Positions 25,723 to 34,363 of a DNA stretch of 64,000 nucleotides are shown here, piece by piece. The stretch covers positions 62,001-126,000 of the forward strand of contig NZ_JBKBQG010000003.1 in NCBI RefSeq assembly GCF_046292825.1, read 5' to 3'. This DNA is from Salinarimonas sp046292825. Lineage in GTDB: Bacteria > Pseudomonadota > Alphaproteobacteria > Rhizobiales > Beijerinckiaceae. A model generated the notes under the pieces. The model was not told where the DNA came from. It did no database searches and worked only from the letters and a program-made list of their open reading frames with translations. The translations under genes and the position numbers were made by a program. Numbering within the stretch: position 1 is the stretch's first letter; every line of letters starts with the position of its first letter.

Positions 25723-26454
25723 TCAGAGCCCCCCGAGCCGCCGCGCGAGGGCGTCCGAGAGGCCGATCGTCGGCACGGGCGGCAGAGCCGCGGGCTCGCT
25801 CGGCCCGGCGCCGGCGCGCGCCGCCGCGAGGGTCGCCGCGAGCGCCGTCTCGAACGAGCACAGGACGGGCATGCCGAGGCGCTCGCCGACGCGTGCGCGA
25901 AGGCCGATCAGCCCCGCGCCGCCGAGGATCACCACGTCCGCCCCGTCCTCGTCGCGGCAGCGGGCGGCGGCCTCGGCAAGCGCCGCCACCGCCCCGTCCG
26001 GATCGCGCGCGATGCCGCCTCCGTCCGGCGCGACCGCGCGAATGCCCGCGATGCGCTCCGACAGGCCGCGCGCGGCGGCGAAGGCTTCGAGCATCGCCGG
26101 CCAGCGCTCCCCGCCGGTGACGATGCCGACGCGTGTGCCCGCCGCGCTCCCGGCGAGGATCGACGCCTCCGCCATGCCCAGGACGGGAACCGCAGCGATC
26201 TCGCGGACCGCATCGAGCCCCGGATCGCCGAAGCAGGCGATCAGCACCGCGTCGCAGCCCTCGCCCTCGCGCGCGAAGGCGTCGAGCGCCGCGTGGCCGG
26301 CGACGGCATAGGCGGCCTGCGTCGCGACGTAGGCCGCGCCGAAGCGCCCCGTCGCGCCGCGGAAATCGACGCCCGGTGCTTGCGCGCGGGCCGCCTCGAC
26401 GAGGCGGGCGGTGATCGGCGCGGTGGTGTTCGGATTGATCAGGAGGATGCGCAT
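25723..26454 (-). CDS. Asp/Glu/hydantoin racemase family protein
   Basis: 243 residues. MRILLINPNTTAPITARLVEAA is the family start. Catalytic Cys pair: ACFGDPGLDAVRE and the second Cys in MPVLCSFETALAAT (about residue 205). VGIVTGGERW and VILGGAGLIGLRARV are further family blocks. Cofactor-independent racemisation of hydantoins or amino/allantoin-type compounds by two cysteines. The ATG at 26454 was chosen because the upstream 60 in-frame residues are not conserved-looking. Divergent from a dipeptide-type ABC importer, which may bring in its substrate. Confidence 0.85.
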   Translation of the reverse strand: MRILLINPNTTAPITARLVEAARAQAPGVDFRGATGRFGAAYVATQAAYAVAGHAALDAFAREGEGCDAVLIACFGDPGLDAVREIAAVPVLGMAEASILAGSAAGTRVGIVTGGERWPAMLEAFAAARGLSERIAGIRAVAPDGGGIARDPDGAVAALAEAAARCRDEDGADVVILGGAGLIGLRARVGERLGMPVLCSFETALAATLAAARAGAGPSEPAALPPVPTIGLSDALARRLGGL

Positions 26455-26665
26455 CGGCCGGCGAACGCCTTTTGAGTGAGCATGCACGTCGGTTCGGCAC
26501 GCAGCCCGATTCGCAGGCAGGTGCCGGCTGCGGCCAGCGCGGCCGCGCCACGCCTTTCTGCGCCCGCTTCCGCTCTCGGGCAAGACCGCGGGCGAGGCCG
26601 GGCAGGGGATGGCACGGCGCTTGCTGACCTTGCGTCCGACCAATCAAGAACAGGGGAAGCGGTCG
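26455..26665. promoter_or_regulatory. divergent promoter region, racemase and ABC importer
   Basis: 211 bp between divergent start codons. AGGGGAAGCGGTCG before the ATG at 26666 is the ribosome binding site of the importer gene. No clear operator palindrome was found. Confidence 0.3.
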
Positions 26666-28321
26666 ATGACACGATTTCTGAACAGCACCGGGGCGCTCCT
26701 CGTCGCGCTCGTGGCCGGCACGGCGCTCGTCGCGCCCGCGCTCGCGCAGGAGAAGGTCCTGCGCATCGGCATGACGGCGGCGGACATCCCGCGCACCTCC
26801 GGCCAGCCGGACCAGGGGTTCGAAGGCAACCGCTTCACCGGCATCCCCATCTACGACAGCCTGACGCAGTGGGACCTCTCGAAGGAGGACGCGCCCTCCG
26901 TCCTGATCCCCGGCCTCGCGACCGAATGGGCGGTCGATCCGGACGACAACACGAAGTGGATCTTCCGTCTGCGCGAGGGCGTCGTCTTCCACGACGGCTC
27001 CTCCTTCGATGCCGACGCGGTCGTGTGGAACGTGCAGAAGGTGCTCGATCAGGAGGCGCCGCATTTCGACGCGGCCCAAGTCGGCGTCACGGCCTCCCGC
27101 ATGCCGACCCTGCGCTCGGCCCGTGCGATCGACGCGTTCACGGTGGAATTGACGACGTCCGAGCCCGACGCCTTCCTGCCGATCAACCTGACGAACCTGT
27201 TCATGGCCTCGCCCGCTCATTGGCAGGCGAAGTTCGACGCGGTTCCCGCCTCCGTCACGGATCCGAAGCAGCGCGCCGAGCAGGCCTGGGCGGCCTTCGC
27301 GGCCGATCCGTCCGGCTCGGGTCCCTTCCGCGTCACCGCCTTCGTGCCCCGCGAGCGGCTCGAGCTCGCGCCCAATGCCGATTATTGGGACGAGACCCGC
27401 AAGGCGCGGATCGACCGCGTCGTCCTCATCCCGCTGCCTGAGCCGAACGCCCGCACCGCGGCGCTCCTGTCGGGTCAGGTCGACTGGATCGAGGCGCCCT
27501 CGCCGGACGCGATCCCGCAGATCGAGGCGCGCGGCTTCAAGGTCTACGCGAATGCCCAGCCGCATGTCTGGCCCTGGCAGCTCTCCTTCGCCGAGGGCTC
27601 GCCCTGGCTCGACATCCGCGTGCGCCACGCCGCCAATCTGTGCATCAACCGCGAGGAATTGCGGGAGCTGCTCGGGGGCTACATGGCGATCCCCGTCGGC
27701 ACGGTCGCGCCCGGCCATCCCTGGTGGGGCGACCCGTCCTTCGAGATCCGCTACGATCCCGACGCCGCCCGCGCGCTGATGGAGGAGGCGGGCTTCTCTG
27801 CCTCGAACCCGGTCCAGGTCCGTGTTCAGACCTCGGCCTCGGGCTCGGGCCAGATGCAGCCGATCCCGATGAACGAGTACGTGCAGCAATCCCTGCGCGA
27901 TTGCTTCTTCGACGTCGAGCTCGACGTGATCGAGTGGAACACGCTGTTCACGAATTGGCGCCGCGGCGCCACCGACCCGACGGCGAACGGCGCCCATGCG
28001 ATCAACGTCTCCTTCGCGGCGATGGACCCGTTCTTCGCCATGGTGCGCTTCACCTCGACGAACACCTTCCCGCCGGTGTCGAACAATTGGGGCTATTTCG
28101 GCAACGACGAGTTCGACGCGCTGATCGCCGAGGCGCGCACGAGCTTCGAGGCGGAGGCGCGCGACGCGGCGCTCGCGCGGCTGCACGCGCGCATCGTCGA
28201 GGAGGCGCCCTTCGTCTGGATCGCGCACGACGTCGGCCCGCGGGCGATGTCGCCGCGCGTGACGAACGTCGTCCAGCCGCGCAGCTGGTTCATCGACATC
28301 GCGCCGATGGACATCGAGTGA
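26666..28321 (+). CDS. ABC importer substrate-binding protein, dipeptide/oligopeptide (SBP_bac_5) type
   Basis: 551 residues. Signal peptide MTRFLNSTGALLVALVAGTALVAPALAQ. Cluster C periplasmic binding protein: PGLATEWAVDPDDNTKWIFRLREGVVFHDG (cited in part), GSGPFRV, and WNTLFTNWRRG with NNWGYFGNDEFDAL. These proteins bind peptides, glycosides or nickel chelates; the ligand is not readable. Two or more Cys residues (CINRE, DCFFD) may form a disulfide. Followed by two permeases and two ATPases, a complete importer. A strong hairpin lies between it and the first permease. Confidence 0.93.
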   Translation: MTRFLNSTGALLVALVAGTALVAPALAQEKVLRIGMTAADIPRTSGQPDQGFEGNRFTGIPIYDSLTQWDLSKEDAPSVLIPGLATEWAVDPDDNTKWIFRLREGVVFHDGSSFDADAVVWNVQKVLDQEAPHFDAAQVGVTASRMPTLRSARAIDAFTVELTTSEPDAFLPINLTNLFMASPAHWQAKFDAVPASVTDPKQRAEQAWAAFAADPSGSGPFRVTAFVPRERLELAPNADYWDETRKARIDRVVLIPLPEPNARTAALLSGQVDWIEAPSPDAIPQIEARGFKVYANAQPHVWPWQLSFAEGSPWLDIRVRHAANLCINREELRELLGGYMAIPVGTVAPGHPWWGDPSFEIRYDPDAARALMEEAGFSASNPVQVRVQTSASGSGQMQPIPMNEYVQQSLRDCFFDVELDVIEWNTLFTNWRRGATDPTANGAHAINVSFAAMDPFFAMVRFTSTNTFPPVSNNWGYFGNDEFDALIAEARTSFEAEARDAALARLHARIVEEAPFVWIAHDVGPRAMSPRVTNVVQPRSWFIDIAPMDIE

Positions 28322-28331
28322 TCGACGGGCG

Positions 28332-28363
28332 CGGGCTCCGCCGGCACGCGCCGACGGAGCCCG
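28332..28363 (+). promoter_or_regulatory. intercistronic stem-loop between binding protein and permease
   Basis: CGGGCTCCG-C-CGGC pairs with GCCG-A-CGGAGCCCG around an ACGC loop: 13 pairs with one mismatch, 11 nt after the stop codon. No T-tract follows. Such hairpins often protect the binding-protein mRNA and lower permease expression; that function is inferred. Confidence 0.6.
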
Positions 28364-28394
28364 TCGCCGGCATCGCTCGATACGGATACGCACA

Positions 28395-29348
28395 ATGCTC
28401 GAATACCTGATCAAGCGGCTGGTCTACACGGTCCCGATCTTTCTCGGCGTGTCGGTCGTCTGCTTCGCGCTCGTCCATATCGCGCCGGGCGATCCCCTGA
28501 TCTCGATCCTGCCGGCGGACGCCTCGGTCGAGCTCCAGGAGATGCTGCTCACGCTCTACGGCTTCGACCGCTCCTATCCGGAGCAATTCCTGATGTGGCT
28601 GTGGCGGGCGCTCCAGGGCGATCTCGGCACCTCGATCGCGACCGGCCGTCCCGTCGCCGCGGAGGTCTTCCGCGCGGTCGGCAACACGCTGATGCTTGCT
28701 GCCGTCGCGACCCTGATCGGCTTCCTGTTCGGGTGCCTGTTCGGCTTCGTCGCCGGCTATTTCAGCAATTCCTGGGTCGATCGCGCCGCCTCCGCGCTCG
28801 CCGTGCTCGGGGTGAGCGTGCCGCATTACTGGCTCGGCATGGTCCTCGTGATCGTCTTCTCCGCCCAGCTCGGCTGGCTGCCGGCGACGGGGGCGGGGCC
28901 CGGCGGCTCGGCGAGCTGGCGCTGGGATTTCGAGCACGTCCAGTTCCTGATCCTGCCGGCGATCACCATGTCGGTGATCCCGATGGGCATCGTCGCGCGC
29001 ACGGTGCGGGCGCTCGTGGCCGATCTCCTCGCGCAGGACTTCATCGTCGGCCTTCGCGCCAGGGGCCTGTCCGAGCTCGGGATCTTCCTGCACGTCGTCA
29101 AGAACGCCGCGCCGACCGCGCTCGCGGTGATGGGCCTCCAGCTCGGCTACCTGCTCGGCGGCTCGATCCTCATCGAGACGGTGTTCTCCTGGCCCGGCAC
29201 GGGGCTCCTCCTCAATTCCGCGATCTTCCAGCGCGACCTGCCGCTCCTGCAGGGGACGATCCTCGTGCTCGCGCTCTTCTTCGTGTTCCTCAACCTCGCG
29301 GTCGACGTGCTGCAGACGGCGCTCGATCCGCGCATCAAGCGGGCCTGA
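28395..29348 (+). CDS. ABC importer permease, DppB-like
   Basis: 317 residues with six membrane helices. N-terminal MLEYLIKRLVYTVPIFLGVSV and ALVHIAPGDPL are diagnostic of DppB-type subunits. The EAA-like cytoplasmic loop is LRARGLSELGIFLHVVKNA; ETVFSWPGTGLLL precedes the final helix. Ends 4 bp before the next permease. It forms the membrane channel with the DppC-like subunit. Confidence 0.93.
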   Translation: MLEYLIKRLVYTVPIFLGVSVVCFALVHIAPGDPLISILPADASVELQEMLLTLYGFDRSYPEQFLMWLWRALQGDLGTSIATGRPVAAEVFRAVGNTLMLAAVATLIGFLFGCLFGFVAGYFSNSWVDRAASALAVLGVSVPHYWLGMVLVIVFSAQLGWLPATGAGPGGSASWRWDFEHVQFLILPAITMSVIPMGIVARTVRALVADLLAQDFIVGLRARGLSELGIFLHVVKNAAPTALAVMGLQLGYLLGGSILIETVFSWPGTGLLLNSAIFQRDLPLLQGTILVLALFFVFLNLAVDVLQTALDPRIKRA

Positions 29349-29352
29349 GCCG

Positions 29353-30234
29353 ATGTCGAACGCAACGCCCGCGCTCGCCGCGCCGATCGAGAAGACGGAC
29401 GGCTATTGGACCACGGTCGCTCGTCGTCTCGCCCGCGATCCCGTGGCGCTCGTCGCCGGCGCGGTGCTTCTCGCGATCTTCCTCGCGGCCGTCTTCGCCC
29501 CCTTCGTCGCGCCCGCCGATCCCTACCAGGGCTCGATGCTGCGCCGCCTGCGCCCGATCGGCACCGAGGGCTATCCGCTGGGCGCCGACGAGCTCGGGCG
29601 CGACATGCTCTCGCGGCTCATCTACGGCGCCCGGATGTCGCTCCTGATGGGCGTCACGCCCGTCGTGATCGCCTTCTTCGTCGGCTCGGCGATCGGGATC
29701 TTCGCCGGCTATGCGGGCGGGATCGCCAACACGCTGATCATGCGCACGATCGACGTGTTCTACGCCTTCCCCTCCGTCCTCCTCGCGGTGGCGCTCTCGG
29801 GCGCGCTCGGCGCGGGGCTCGGCAACGCGCTCCTGTCGCTCACGGTCGTCTTCGTGCCGCCGATCGCGCGCATCGCGGAATCCGTCACGACGCAGATCCG
29901 CGCGCGCGATTTCGTCGAGGCGGCGCGGGCCTCGGGCGCCTCCGCCCTCACGATCGTGCGCGTGCACATCCTCGGCAACGTCCTCGGGCCGATCTTCGTC
30001 TACGCGACGAGCCTGATCAGCGTCTCGATGATCCTCGCCTCGGGCCTCTCCTTCCTCGGCCTCGGCGTGCGCCCGCCCGAGCCGGAATGGGGGCTCATGC
30101 TCAACACGCTGCGCACCGCGATTTACGTCCAGCCCTGGGTCGCGGCGCTGCCGGGTCTGATGATCTTCGTCACCTCGATCTCCTTCAACCTCCTGTCCGA
30201 CAGCCTGCGCTCGGCGATGGACATCAAGTCGTGA
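29353..30234 (+). CDS. ABC importer permease, DppC-like
   Basis: 293 residues. N-terminal OppC-type helix LARDPVALVAGAVLLAIFLAAVFAPFVAP (in part), then PLGADELGRDMLSRLIYGAR, a hallmark of DppC/OppC proteins. The EAA loop is AARASGASALTIVRVHILGN, and FLGLGVRPPEPEWG sits near the C-terminal helix. ATG at 29353 follows the preceding stop by 4 bp. Pairs with the DppB-like permease. Confidence 0.93.
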   Translation: MSNATPALAAPIEKTDGYWTTVARRLARDPVALVAGAVLLAIFLAAVFAPFVAPADPYQGSMLRRLRPIGTEGYPLGADELGRDMLSRLIYGARMSLLMGVTPVVIAFFVGSAIGIFAGYAGGIANTLIMRTIDVFYAFPSVLLAVALSGALGAGLGNALLSLTVVFVPPIARIAESVTTQIRARDFVEAARASGASALTIVRVHILGNVLGPIFVYATSLISVSMILASGLSFLGLGVRPPEPEWGLMLNTLRTAIYVQPWVAALPGLMIFVTSISFNLLSDSLRSAMDIKS

Positions 30235-30247
30235 GGAGGCGCCGCTC

Positions 30248-31303
30248 ATGGATCTCGTGAAGCCGCCGACGCAGCCGAGCCGCCCGGAACCGCTCCTGTC
30301 CGTGCGCGGTCTCGTCAAGCATTTCCCGCTGTCGAAGAGCTGGTTCTCCGGCCGGGAGGAGCGCGTCTACGCGGTGGACGGCATCGATCTCTCGGTCCAT
30401 GCCGGCGAGACGCTCGGCATCGTGGGCGAATCGGGCTGCGGCAAGTCGACGACGGCGCGCCTCCTGATGCAGCTCATCGCCCACGACGACGGCGAGATCG
30501 TCTTCGACGGCAAGACGGTCGGCTCGCGGGCGCTGCCGCTGCGCGAGTTCCGCCGCCAGGTGCAGATGGTGTTCCAGGACAGCTATTCCTCGCTCAACCC
30601 GCGCCTCACCATCGAGGCCTCGATCGCCTTCGGCCCGCAGGTGCACGGCGTCTCCCGCAAGGAGGCGCTCGCGCGGACCCACGCGCTCCTCGATCGCGTC
30701 GGCCTCGATCCGCGCCGCTTCGCCGAGCGCTACCCGCACGAGCTCTCCGGCGGCCAGCGCCAGCGCGTCAACATCGCCCGCGCGCTCGCGCTGCAGCCGC
30801 GGCTGATCATCCTCGACGAGGCCGTCTCGGCGCTCGACAAGTCGGTGGAGGCGCAGGTCCTGAACCTGCTCATGGATCTCAAGGACGAGTTCGGCCTCAC
30901 CTACGTCTTCATCAGCCACGATCTCAACGTCGTGCGCTACATCTGCGATCGGGTGCTGGTGATGTATCTCGGCAAGGTCGCCGAGATCGGCGCGACGCAG
31001 GCGGTCTTCGAGGCCTCGGCGCATCCCTACACGGCCGCGCTCCTCTCTTCGATGCCCTCGATCGATCCGGACAACCGCACGCAGGTCGCGCCGCTCGCGG
31101 GCGATCCGCCGAACCCGATCGACCCGCCCTCCGGCTGCCGCTTCCACACGCGCTGCGCCTTCGCCGAGCCCGTCTGCGCCCGGGACGCGCCGCGCGAGCG
31201 CGACCTCGGCGCCCGCCACCGCGTCGCCTGCCACCGGGGCGATCCGACCTCCGGCTACGGCCTCGCCGAGACGCCCGCCCCCCTCGCCGCGACGGGAGCC
31301 TGA
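30248..31303 (+). CDS. ABC importer ATPase, DppF/OppF-like
   Basis: 351 residues. Walker A GESGCGKST, Q-loop VFQDSYSSLNPR, signature LSGGQRQR, Walker B LIILDEAVSALD and H-loop SHDLNVV. The C-terminal oligopeptide_transporter extension contains the GCRFHTRCAFAEPVC cysteine cluster typical of Opp/Dpp ATPases. Here the F-type ATPase precedes the D-type one, the reverse of the more common order. Energises the importer encoded just upstream. Confidence 0.93.
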   Translation: MDLVKPPTQPSRPEPLLSVRGLVKHFPLSKSWFSGREERVYAVDGIDLSVHAGETLGIVGESGCGKSTTARLLMQLIAHDDGEIVFDGKTVGSRALPLREFRRQVQMVFQDSYSSLNPRLTIEASIAFGPQVHGVSRKEALARTHALLDRVGLDPRRFAERYPHELSGGQRQRVNIARALALQPRLIILDEAVSALDKSVEAQVLNLLMDLKDEFGLTYVFISHDLNVVRYICDRVLVMYLGKVAEIGATQAVFEASAHPYTAALLSSMPSIDPDNRTQVAPLAGDPPNPIDPPSGCRFHTRCAFAEPVCARDAPRERDLGARHRVACHRGDPTSGYGLAETPAPLAATGA

Positions 31304-31306
31304 GCC

Positions 31307-32350
31307 GTGAGCGCGTCCCCCGCCCCCCTCGAGACGCCCCCGCCCGCGGCCTCCGCTCCCGCCGCGCCCTATCTGAGCCTGCGCGACCTGCACGTGACCT
31401 TCGTCGGCGGCCGCAAGCCGGTTCACGCGGTCAACGGCGTCGATCTCGCGCTCGCCCCCGGCGAGGCGCTCGCGCTCATCGGCGAATCGGGCTCGGGCAA
31501 GAGCGTCACGCTGCGCGCGCTGATGCGGCTCAATCCGGAGCGCAAGACGAAGACGACCGGCGAGATCCTCGTCGGCGGGCGCGACGTCGCGCGGCTCGAC
31601 GGCAAAGCCCTCTCGCTCTATCGCGGCGGCGAGGTGGCGATGATCTTCCAGGAGCCGCTGCTCGCCCTCGACCCGGTCTTCACCCTCGGCCAGCAGATCG
31701 TCGAGGCGATCCGCCGTCACGAGCGCATCGACCGGGCGCAGGCGCGCGCGCGGGCGCTCGCTTTGTTCGAGCGGGTACGGATCCCGAGCCCGGCGAAGCG
31801 GCTCGACGCCTACCCGCACGAGATGTCGGGCGGCATGCGCCAGCGGGCGATGATCGCGCTCGCGCTCGCCTGCAATCCGCGCGTCCTCCTCGCCGACGAG
31901 CCGACGACGGCGCTCGACGCCACCGTCCAGATCCAGATCCTGCTCCTCCTGCGCGACTTGCAGCGCGAGCTCGGCCTCTCGATCGTGTTCGTCACGCACG
32001 ATCTAGGCGCGGCCGTGGAGATCGCGGACCGGATCGTGGTGATGTATGCCGGGCGGATCGTCGAGGAGGGGCCGGCGCGCGAGATCATCCGCAATCCGCG
32101 CCACCCCTACACGATCGGCCTCCTGAAGAGCCGGGCCGACGGAGCGATGAAGAAGGGCGCGCGCCTCGACGCGATCCCCGGCGCGCCGCCCGATCTCGCG
32201 AATCTCCCCGCCGGCTGCGCCTTCGCGGCGCGCTGTTCGATCGCCGAGCCGCGCTGCCGCGAGATCCTGCCCCCGCTCGCGCGCCATGCGGCCGGCGGCG
32301 GGGTGCGCTGCCTGCGCGCCGACGAGGCGCCGGGGCTGCTCGCGCGCTAG
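31307..32350 (+). CDS. ABC importer ATPase, DppD/OppD-like
   Basis: 347 residues from a GTG at 31307, three bases after the previous stop. Walker A GESGSGKSV, signature MSGGMRQRAM, Walker B VLLADEPTTALD and H-loop THDLGAAVEIADRI. C-terminal extension AGCAFAARCSIAEPRC holds the family cysteines. The N-terminus is Pro/Ala-rich and unlike the domain, so a start further in is possible but no better site was seen. Second ATPase of the heterodimer. Confidence 0.92.
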   Translation: MSASPAPLETPPPAASAPAAPYLSLRDLHVTFVGGRKPVHAVNGVDLALAPGEALALIGESGSGKSVTLRALMRLNPERKTKTTGEILVGGRDVARLDGKALSLYRGGEVAMIFQEPLLALDPVFTLGQQIVEAIRRHERIDRAQARARALALFERVRIPSPAKRLDAYPHEMSGGMRQRAMIALALACNPRVLLADEPTTALDATVQIQILLLLRDLQRELGLSIVFVTHDLGAAVEIADRIVVMYAGRIVEEGPAREIIRNPRHPYTIGLLKSRADGAMKKGARLDAIPGAPPDLANLPAGCAFAARCSIAEPRCREILPPLARHAAGGGVRCLRADEAPGLLAR

Positions 32351-32475
32351 GACCGATCGCCGCACGCCCCCCGCCGCCGCGGCCGAAACGTGGCGAATCG
32401 AGGGCGGAATCCCGCGCCGTTAGACCTTCGGCGATAGGGACAGTGCGTAGATCAGAGTTGAAATTCTTGCATGGC

Positions 32476-32493
32476 TGCCGTACCGGTATGGCA
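32476..32493. promoter_or_regulatory. 18-bp palindrome upstream of TRAP transporter operon
   Basis: TGCCGTACCGGTATGGCA is a palindrome with one mismatched pair, about 115 bp before the dctP start and inside the 258-bp gap after the ABC importer. Its size suits a dimeric regulator such as a GntR-type repressor; no regulator gene for it is in the window. Confidence 0.45.
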
Positions 32494-32608
32494 ACGCTCG
32501 TCGCCCGCGAGGCCGCGGACGACGGGCTGCAGCGCGAGTCGCCGCCGAAGCCGAAGGCCGGCGCCGAAACTCGCGGGGGAAACGAGAACAACAAGGGAGA
32601 ACGTCGAA

Positions 32609-33706
32609 ATGACAAAGAATGCCGGTCTGCGCGCCACGGCCTTCGCCGCGGCTGCCGCCACCGCCCTCGTGTCGATGCCGTTTTCGGCGCAGGCCGAAGT
32701 GGACCGCGTCCGTTGGCAGATCCCGATGGCCTTCGCCTCGTCGCTGACCGCGCTCGGCGACACGATGCCCTGGGTCGCCCAGAACCTCGAGCAGGTCTCC
32801 GGCGGGCGCATCCAGTTCCAGGTCGCGGAGCCGGGCTCCGTCATACCCGCGCTCGGCGTGTTCGAGAACACCTCGAACGGCAATATCGACGCGGGCTACT
32901 CGTTCATGGGCTACGAGATCGGCCAGGTGCCGGCCGCCGCTCTGTTCGGCGCCATGCCCTTCGGCCTCGATTCGACGCAGTTCATCGCGTGGATGTACTT
33001 CCACGGCGGCGACGAGCTCCTGAAGGAGACCTTCGCGCCCCACAACGTCTACCCGATCCTCTGCGGCTCGATCGCGCCGGAAGCGGCCGGCTGGTTCCGT
33101 CAGCAGATCGAGAGCGTCGAGCAGCTCCAGGGTCTTCGCTTCCGTGCGGCGGCCATCGGCGGCGAGATCATGAGCGAGCTCGGCATGTCGGTGACCATGC
33201 TGCCGGGCGGCGAGCTCTTCCAGGCGCTGGAGACCGGCGTGCTCGACGCGACCGAGTTCTCGCTGCCGACCGTCGACGAGCAGCTCGGCTTCTTCCAGGT
33301 GGCCAAGCACTATTACCTGCCCGGCTGGCACCAGCCCTCTACGAACCAGTACCTCTACGTCAACCTCGATGCCTGGAACGGCCTCTCGGAGCAGACCCAG
33401 GCGGTCATCGAGACCTCCTGCAAGGCCGGCACCATGATGGCCATGGCCAAGGCCGAGGCGCTGCAGGGCGCCGCGCTCGCCCGCTTCCAGGAGCAGGGCG
33501 TCACGCTCGAAACCTGGGACGAGGAGTTCCTCGACGTGTTCTGGGACGCGACCCAGCGCGTGATGGAGCGCCGCTCCGGGCAGGACGAGATGTTCCGCCG
33601 CGTCCACGAGTCGATGCGCGCCTTCCAGCGCGAGCATGCGCAATGGGGCGCCACCGGCTATCTGCCGCGCGACTGGGCGCTGCGCAACCTCGTCGGCGAG
33701 AACTGA
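32609..33706 (+). CDS. dctP: TRAP transporter substrate-binding protein DctP
   Basis: 365 residues. Signal peptide MTKNAGLRATAFAAAAATALVSMPFSAQA. DctP/TakP-like fold: VRWQIPMAFASSL, the conserved Arg in LQGLRFRAAAIGGEIMSELG that contacts the ligand carboxylate, and MLPGGELFQALETGVLDATEF. The length and the PTVDEQLGFFQVAKHYYLPGWHQPS-like stretch suggest the 2-oxo acid/TakP subgroup rather than C4-dicarboxylates. AAGGGAG precedes the ATG at 32609. First gene of a complete DctPQM operon. Confidence 0.93.
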   Translation: MTKNAGLRATAFAAAAATALVSMPFSAQAEVDRVRWQIPMAFASSLTALGDTMPWVAQNLEQVSGGRIQFQVAEPGSVIPALGVFENTSNGNIDAGYSFMGYEIGQVPAAALFGAMPFGLDSTQFIAWMYFHGGDELLKETFAPHNVYPILCGSIAPEAAGWFRQQIESVEQLQGLRFRAAAIGGEIMSELGMSVTMLPGGELFQALETGVLDATEFSLPTVDEQLGFFQVAKHYYLPGWHQPSTNQYLYVNLDAWNGLSEQTQAVIETSCKAGTMMAMAKAEALQGAALARFQEQGVTLETWDEEFLDVFWDATQRVMERRSGQDEMFRRVHESMRAFQREHAQWGATGYLPRDWALRNLVGEN

Positions 33707-33717
33707 GCGGAGCCGTC

Positions 33718-34314
33718 GTGGCCAATCTCCACGTTGCCCCGGAGACGAACGCGGCGCCCGAGCGCCCCGCGTTCGACCTCCCGCACACGGTGATCTCGCG
33801 CCCCCTCGACGCGTTCGTACGCGTCGTGGGGGAGGCGTTCTCCTGGATCTGGGTGGTCTTGATCCTCCTGATCGTCGGGAACGTTTTCCTGCGCTATGTC
33901 GTCGGCCGCAACTTCATCGCGCTCGAGGAGATGCAATGGCACCTCTTCTCGATCGGCTTCATGATGGGGCTCGGCTACACGCTCCTCAAGGACGGCCACG
34001 TCCGCGTCGACGTGCTCGCCGAGCATTGGTCGGACCGCAGGCGCGCCGCGATCGAGTTCCTCGGTCTCGTCCTCTTCCTGGGGCCGTTCCTCTATTTCGT
34101 GATCGTCTACGCCGTCCCCTTCGTCCAGCGCTCCTGGGCGCTCAACGAGGTCTCGGCGGCGCCGGGCGGGTTGCCGGCGCGCTGGGCGATCAAGTCCGTC
34201 ATCATCATCGCGTTCGGCTTCCTCGCCATCGCGGCCTTCTCGCGGCTCACGCGCGTCACCGCGTTGCTCTTCCGCTTCCCGCGCCCGCGCCGGGAGGACG
34301 GAACGCCGGCCTGA
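33718..34314 (+). CDS. dctQ: TRAP transporter small permease DctQ
   Basis: 198 residues with four membrane helices, beginning after a hydrophilic 35-residue N-terminus. NVFLRYVVGRNFIALEEMQWHLF and TLLKDGHVRVDVL are family blocks of DctQ proteins. GTG start at 33718 with GGAG about 6 nt before it, 11 bp after dctP. Longer and with larger loops than the shortest DctQ proteins, as in the mannitol/2-oxo acid subfamily. Links DctM to the binding protein. Confidence 0.9.
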   Translation: MANLHVAPETNAAPERPAFDLPHTVISRPLDAFVRVVGEAFSWIWVVLILLIVGNVFLRYVVGRNFIALEEMQWHLFSIGFMMGLGYTLLKDGHVRVDVLAEHWSDRRRAAIEFLGLVLFLGPFLYFVIVYAVPFVQRSWALNEVSAAPGGLPARWAIKSVIIIAFGFLAIAAFSRLTRVTALLFRFPRPRREDGTPA

Positions 34315-34363
34315 CCGCCGTCCCACGCATCCATCAAAGCCGCGGCTTGCGGAGTCACGCTTC

